Positions 57,968 through 64,000 of a DNA stretch of 64,000 nucleotides are shown in pieces (positions within the stretch are counted from its first letter, which is position 1; every line of letters begins with the position of its first letter). Made by a program: the position numbers and the translations under genes. The notes beneath the pieces are model-generated. The model was given only the letters and a program-made list of their open reading frames with translations. It made no database searches and was not told the origin of the DNA. The DNA is from Bidens hawaiensis. Its lineage: Eukaryota; Streptophyta; Magnoliopsida; Asterales; Asteraceae. The stretch is from assembly GCA_021521415.1 (NCBI GenBank), contig JAIQDT010003009.1, forward strand, positions 278,436-342,435, read 5' to 3'.

Positions 57968-59025
57968 GAATCAACTAAAGTAAACACATCGCTAATAACT
58001 AATCCTTATTTGAACATAGGTTTTCTAGTGGCCGATCATGATCTTTGGGATCCATTAACTATAATAATTAATTGTAGGCTTAGCCAAAGAATATAGGGCT
58101 AGTACTATATCAGGATTGATCCCCCTCATGATTAGTCGCTCTAACTGACTTGTTAATGAGAACAAATTCTAAATAATGAAAAAGAACATTTTGGACACTT
58201 ATTTCCCCCGCATTTAGTGTGCTTATGTGTCAACTTGTGAGGCCATTTGCTGACGTTTCAATGTTAGAAACAATCTGCTTAGTTGGCAACTATACACTTC
58301 CCTTCTTAAAAATACAAGGTCTATAATTGAATTTTGAAATAACCATTTCCCCACACACATCCACCAATTCTTTCTTCCATTCAAGCTTTTTGAAAATTCT
58401 TCTCTCTCTAATCTTGAAGCTTCTTATTATCCAGATCTGGATTTAGATATGATACTTCCTTCTCTCTTAGCTTCTTATTATCAAGATGATGATGATGATG
58501 ATGAACGAATCAACTAAAGTAAACACATCGCTAATAACTAATCCTTATTTGAACATAGGTTTTCTTGTGGCCGATCATGATCTTTGGGATCCATTTACTA
58601 TAATAATTAATTGTAGGCTTAGCCAAAGAATATAGGGCTAGTACTATATCAGGATTGATCCCCCTCATGATTAGTCGCTCTAACTGACTTGTTAATGAGA
58701 ACAAATTCTAAATAATGAAAAAGAACATTTTGGACACTTATTTCCCCCGCATTTAGTGTGCTTATGTGTCAACTTGTGAGGCATTTGCTGACGTTTCAAT
58801 GTTAGAAACAATCTGCTTAGTTGGCAACTATACATTTCCCTTTTTAAAAATACAAGGTCTATAATTGAATATTGAAATAACCATTTCCCCACACACACAT
58901 CCACCAATTATTTCTTCCCATTCAAGCTTTTTGAAAATTCTTCTCTCTCTAATCTTGAAGCTTCTTATTATCCTGATCTGGATTTAGATATGATACTTCC
59001 TTCTCTCTTAGCTTCTTATTATCAA

Positions 59026-59062
<37 letters not shown>

Positions 59063-59633
59063 GAATCAACTAAAGTAAACACATCGCTAATAACTAATCC
59101 TTATTTGAACATAGGTCTTCTTGTGGCCGATCATGATCTTTGGGATCCATTTACTATAATAATTCATTGTAGGCTTAGCCAAAGAATATAGGGCTAGTAC
59201 TATATCAGGATTGATCCCCCTCATGATTAGTCGCTCTAACTGACTTGTTAATGAGAACATATTCTAAATAATGAAAAAGAACATTTTGGACACTTATTTC
59301 CCCCACATTTAGTGTGCTTATGTGTCAACTTGTGAGGCCATTTGCTGACGTGTCAATGTTAGAAACAATCTGCTTAGTTGGCAACTATACATTTCCCTTT
59401 TTAAAAATACAAGGTCTATAATTGAATTTTGAAATAACCATTTCCCCACACACACATCCACCAATTCTTTCTTCCCATTCAAGCTTTTTGAAAATTCTTC
59501 TCTCTCTAATCTTGAAGCTTCTTATTATCCAGATCTAGATTTAGAAATGATACTTCCTTCTCACTTAGCTTCTTATTATCAAGATGATGATGATGATGAT
59601 GATGAAGACAATCAACTAAAGTAAACACATCGC

Positions 59634-60699
59634 TAATAACTAATCCTTATTGGAACATGAGGTTTTCTTGTGGCCGATTATAATCTTTGGGATCCATTAA
59701 TTATAATAATTAATTGTAGGCTTAGCCAAAGAATATAGGGCTAGTACTATATCAGGATTGATCCCCCTCATGATTAGTCGCTCTAACTGACTTGTTAATG
59801 AAAACATATTCTAAATAATGAAAAAGAACATTTTGGACACTTATTTCTCCCACATTTAGGGTGCTTATGTGTCAACTTGTGAGGCATTTGCTGACGTGTC
59901 AATGTTAGAAACAATCTGCTTAGTTGGCAACTATACATTTCCCTTTTTAAAAATACAAGGTCTATAATTGAATTTTGAAATAACCATTTCCCCACACACA
60001 CATCCACCAATTCTTTCTTCCTATTCAAGATTTTTGAAAATTCTTCTCTCTCTAATCTTGAAGCTACTTATTATCCAGATCAGGATTTAGATATGATACT
60101 TCCTTCTCTCTTAGCTTCTTATTATCAAGATGATTATGATGATGATGATGATGATGATGATGAACGAATCAACTAAAGTAAACACATCGCTAATAACTAA
60201 TCCTTATTTGAACATAGGTTTTCTTGTGGCCGATCATGATCTTTGGGATCCATTAACTATAATAATTAATTGTAGGCTAGCCAAAGAATATAGGGCTAGT
60301 ACTATATCAGATTGATCCCCCTCATGATTAGTCGCTCTAACTGACTTGTTAATGAGGACATATTCTAAATAATGAAAAAGAACATTTTGGACACTTATTT
60401 TCCCCACAATTAGTGTGCTTATGTGTCAACTTGTGAGGCCATTTGCTGACGTGTCAATGTTAGAAACAATATGCTTAGTTGGCAACTATACATTTCCCTT
60501 TTTAAAAATACAAGGTCTATAATTGAATTTTGAAATAACCATTTCCCCACACACACATCCACCAATTCTTTCTTCCCATTCAAGCTTTTTGAAAATTCTT
60601 CTCTGTCTAATCTTGAAGCTTCTTATTATCCAGATCTGGATTTAGATATGATACTTCCTTCTCTCTTAGCTTCTTATTATCAAGAAGATGATGATGATA

Positions 60700-60747
<48 letters not shown>

Positions 60748-61267
60748 GAATCAACTAAAGTAAACACATCGCTAATAACTAATCCTTATTTGAACATAGG
60801 TTTTCTTGTGGCCGATCATGATCTTTGGGATCCATTAACTATAATAATTAATTGTAGGCTTAGCCAAAGAATATAGGCCTTGTACTATATCAGGATTGAT
60901 CCCCCTCATGATTAGTCGCTCTAACTGACTTGTTAATGAGAACATATTCTAAATAATGAAAAAGAACATTTTGGACACTTATTTCCCCCACATTTAGTGT
61001 GCTTATGTGTCAACTTGTGAGGCCATTTGCTGACGTGTCAATGTTAGAAACAATCTGCTTAGTTGGCAACTATACATTTCCCTTTTTAAAAATACAAGGT
61101 CTATAATTGAATTTTGAAATAACCATTTCCCCACACACACATCCACCAATTCTTTCTTCCCATTCAAGCTTTTTGAAAATTCTTCTCTCTCTAATCTTGA
61201 AGCTTCTTATTATCCAGATCTAGATTTAGAAATGATACTTCCTTCTCACTTAGCTTCTTATTATCAA

Positions 61268-61301
<34 letters not shown>

Positions 61302-61825
61302 GAATCAACTAAAGTAAACACATCGCTAATAACTAATCCTTATTGGAACATGGTTTTCTTGTGGCCGATTATAATCTTTGGGATCCATTAACTATAATAA
61401 TTAATTGTAGGCTTAGCCAAAGAATATAGGGCAAGTACTATATCAGGATTGATCCCCTCATGATTAGTCGCTCTAACTGACTTGTTAATGAGAACATATT
61501 CTAAATAATGAAAAAGAACATTTTGGACACTTATTTCTCCCACATTTAGGGTGCTTATGTGTCAACTTGTGAGGCCATTTGCTGACGTGTCAATGTTAGA
61601 AACAATCTGCTTAGTTGGCAACTATACATTTCCCTTTTTAAAAATACAAGGTCTATAATTGAATTTTGAAATAACCATTTCCCCACACACACATCCACCA
61701 ATTCTTTCTTCCTATTCAAGATTTTTGAAAATTCTTCTCTCTCTAATCTTGAAGCTTCTTATTATCCAGATCAGGATTTAGATATGATACTTCCTTCTCT
61801 CTAGCTTCTTATTATCAAGATGATT

Positions 61826-61858
<33 letters not shown>

Positions 61859-62393
61859 GAATCAACTAAAGTAAACACATCGCTAATAACTAATCCTTAT
61901 TTGAACATAGGTTTTCTTGTGGCCGATCATGATCTTTGGGATCCATTAACTATAATAATTAATTGTAGGCTTAGCCAAAGAATATAGGGCTAGTACTATA
62001 TCCGGATTGATCCCCTCATGATTAGTCGCTCTAACTGACTTGTTAATGAGGACATATTCTAAATAATGAAAAAGAACATTTTGGACACTTATTTTCCCCA
62101 CAATTAGTGTGCTTATGTGTCAACTTGTGAGGCCATTTGCTGACGTGTCAATGTTAGAAACAATCTGCTTAGTTGGCAACTATACATTTCCCTTTTTAAA
62201 AATACAAGGTCTATAATTGAATTTTGAAATAACCATTTCCCCACACCCACATCCACCAATTCTTTCTTCCCATTCAAGCTTTTTGAAAATTCTTCTCTGT
62301 CTAATCTTGAAGCTTCTTATTATCCAGATCTGGATTTAGATATGATACTTCCTTCTCTCTTAGCTTCTTATTATCAAGATGATGATGATGATA

Positions 62394-62459
<66 letters not shown>

Positions 62460-62978
62460 GAATCAACTAAAGTAAACACATCGCTAATAACTAATCCTTA
62501 TTTGAACATAGGTTTTCTTGTGGCCGATCATGATCTTTGGGATCCATTAACTATAATAATTAATTGTAGGCTTAGCCAAAGAATATAGGCCTAGTACTAT
62601 ATCAGGATTGATCCCCCTCATGATTAGTCGCTCTAACTGACTTGTTAATGAGAACATATTCTAAATAATGAAAAAGAACATTTTGGGCACTTATTTCCCC
62701 CACATTTAGTGTGCTTATGTGTCAACTTGTGAGGCATTTGCTGACGTGTCAATGTTAGAAACAATCTGTTTAGTTGGCAACTATACATTTCCCTTTTTAA
62801 AAATACAAGGTCTATAATTGAATTTTGAAATAACCATTTCCCCACACACACATCCACCAATTCTTTCTTCCCATTCAAGCTTTTTGAAAATTCTTCTCTC
62901 TCTAATCTTGAAGCTTCTTATTATCCAGATCTAGATTTAGAAATGATACTTCCTTCTCACTTAGCTTCTTATTATCAA

Positions 62979-63012
<34 letters not shown>

Positions 63013-63538
63013 GAATCAACTAAAGTAAACACATCGCTAATAACTAATCCTTATTGGAACATGGGTTTTCTTGTGGCCGATTATAATCTTTGGGATCCAT
63101 TAACTATAATAATTAATTGTAGGCTTAGCCAAAGAATATAGGGCAAGTACTATATCAGGATTGATCCCCCTCATGATTAGTCGCTCTAACTGACTTGTTA
63201 ATGAGAACATATTCTAAATAATGAAAAAGAACATTTTGGACACTTATTTCTCCCACATTTAGGGTGCTTATGTGTCAACTTGTGAGGCCATTTGCTGACG
63301 TGTCAATGTTAGAAACAATCTGCTTAGTTGGCAACTATACATTTCCCTTTTTAAAAATACAAGGTCTATAATTGAATTTTGAAATAACCATTTCCCCACA
63401 CACACATCCACCAATTCTTTCTTCCTATTCAAGATTTTTGAAAATTCTTCTCTCTCTAATCTTGAAGCTTCTTATTATCCAGATCAGGATTTAGATATGA
63501 TACTTCCTCTCTCTTAGCTTCTTATTATCAAGATGATT

Positions 63539-63577
<39 letters not shown>

Positions 63578-64000
63578 GAATCAACTAAAGTAAACACATC
63601 GCTAATAACTAATCCTTATTTGAACATAGGTTTTCTTGTGGCCGATCATGATCTTTGGGATCCATTAACTATAATAATTAATTGTAGGCTTAGCCAAAGA
63701 ATATAGGGCAAGTACTATATCAGGATTGATCCCCCTCATGATTAGTCGCTCTAACTGACTTGTTAATGAGGACATATTCAAAATAATGAAAAAGAACATT
63801 TTGGACACTTATTTTCCCCACAATTAGTGTGCTTATGTGTCAACTTGTGAGGCCATTTGCTGACGTGTCAATGTTAGAAACAATCTGCTTAGTTGGCAAC
63901 TATACATTTCCCTTTTAAAAATACAAGGTCTATAATTGAATTTTGAAATAACCATTTCCCCACACACACATCCACCAATTCTTTCTTCCCATTCAAGCTT
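59634..64000 (+). repeat. Three-monomer higher-order repeat of about 1.7 kb
   Basis: Variant units recur every third monomer. TTATTGGAACATG with CCGATTATAATC is at 59634, 61327 and 63038. ATATAGGCC (instead of ATAGGGC) is in the units at 60773 and 62485. GATGATAATGATG is at about 60688 and 62388. CAGATCTAGATTTAGAAATG precedes each of the first set. Spacing is 1693-1712 bp. Confidence 0.9.
62379..62458 (+). repeat. Longest GAT microsatellite of the satellite
   Basis: About 26 trinucleotides with one AAT interruption. Other monomers have from about 6 (58482-58503) upward, always at the same place in the unit. Confidence 0.9.

Larger units (their letters stand above)
52351..64000 (+). repeat. 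Satellite array, monomer about 560 bp, 20 complete units and one partial
   Basis: Anchoring on TAATAACTAATCC, units start near 52352, 52911, 53458, 54045, 54608, 55176, 55739, 56299, 56861, 57428, 57993, 58532, 59098, 59634, 60191, 60773, 61327, 61884, 62485, 63038 and 63603 (periods 536-601). Length differences come mainly from an inner (GAT)n tract. Each unit includes ATTTGCTGACGTGTCAATG, a CT-rich stretch TTCTTCTCTCTCTAATC and GATTGATCCCCCTCATG. Open frames starting with Met runs are the GAT tract and are not genes. The array continues past the window end. Confidence 0.97.

Noticed and set aside
53954..62588. Repeated small frames with long Met runs
   Set aside because: These are the GAT tract of the satellite read in one frame; they recur because the satellite does.
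58692..62878. Minus-strand frames of 71-77 codons with CGGNKCPKC-like Cys pairs
   Set aside because: They repeat once per satellite unit, vary by indels and match no zinc protein; composition by chance.
1..64000. tRNA or rRNA genes
   Set aside because: I saw only primer-binding words complementary to tRNA ends, no cloverleaf and no conserved rRNA sequence.

Overview
This is a repeat-dominated stretch of a plant nuclear genome. I found no convincing host gene. Nearly every base can be assigned to LTR retrotransposons, small hAT-type DNA transposons, a possible Helitron remnant or a satellite array. The composition is AT-rich, and the Ty1/copia elements carry a third open reading frame of a kind I associate with daisy-family (Asteraceae) genomes. 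Asteraceae is therefore my inference for the host, from remembered family resemblance and not from a search.

Layout. 1-12080: two degraded Ty3/gypsy elements of the Tat lineage (pol with a second RNase H) in opposite orientation. T1 (+) ends at 4770 and appears to interrupt the 3' untranslated region of T2 (-, 4771-12080). 12081-13665: unclassified sequence ending in a primer-binding-site-like motif. 13666-23746: Ty1/copia element A (-). 23747-24268: a gag fragment of the family seen again in element C. 24269-26000: unclassified, ending in a Helitron-like hairpin. 26006-50806: one old non-autonomous gypsy-type element D (TSD ATTAA, LTRs of about 550-560 bp without insertions). D has been filled by a solo LTR (28857-29460, TSD CACCT), copia element B (30665-38373, TSD ATGAA), gag-only element C (39362-47541, TSD CATAC/CAAAC) that itself holds a solo LTR (42163-44411, TSD ACGAT), and one hAT element in each of its LTRs. 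A third hAT element lies at 51133-51853. From 52351 to the window edge there is a satellite of about 560 bp with an embedded GAT microsatellite; it becomes a three-monomer higher-order repeat from about 59634.

How the parts work together. A and B belong to one copia family. Both have lost reverse transcriptase and most of integrase by different deletions that keep the reading frame, yet both keep LTRs, primer site, polypurine tract, gag and at least part of ORF3. They can only have moved with enzymes supplied in trans. Their strongest unexplained feature is an 8-bp motif, GCGAAGTT/AACTTCGC, which I counted about 48 times across A and B. It lies almost wholly in the LTRs, in the gag leader and in the leader just upstream of ORF3. 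This resembles a dispersed recognition sequence read by a family-specific factor. The ORF3 product is one candidate for that factor, but this is a hypothesis.

Limits: alignments were done by eye, counts are hand counts, and no database was consulted. Family names rest on motif recognition.
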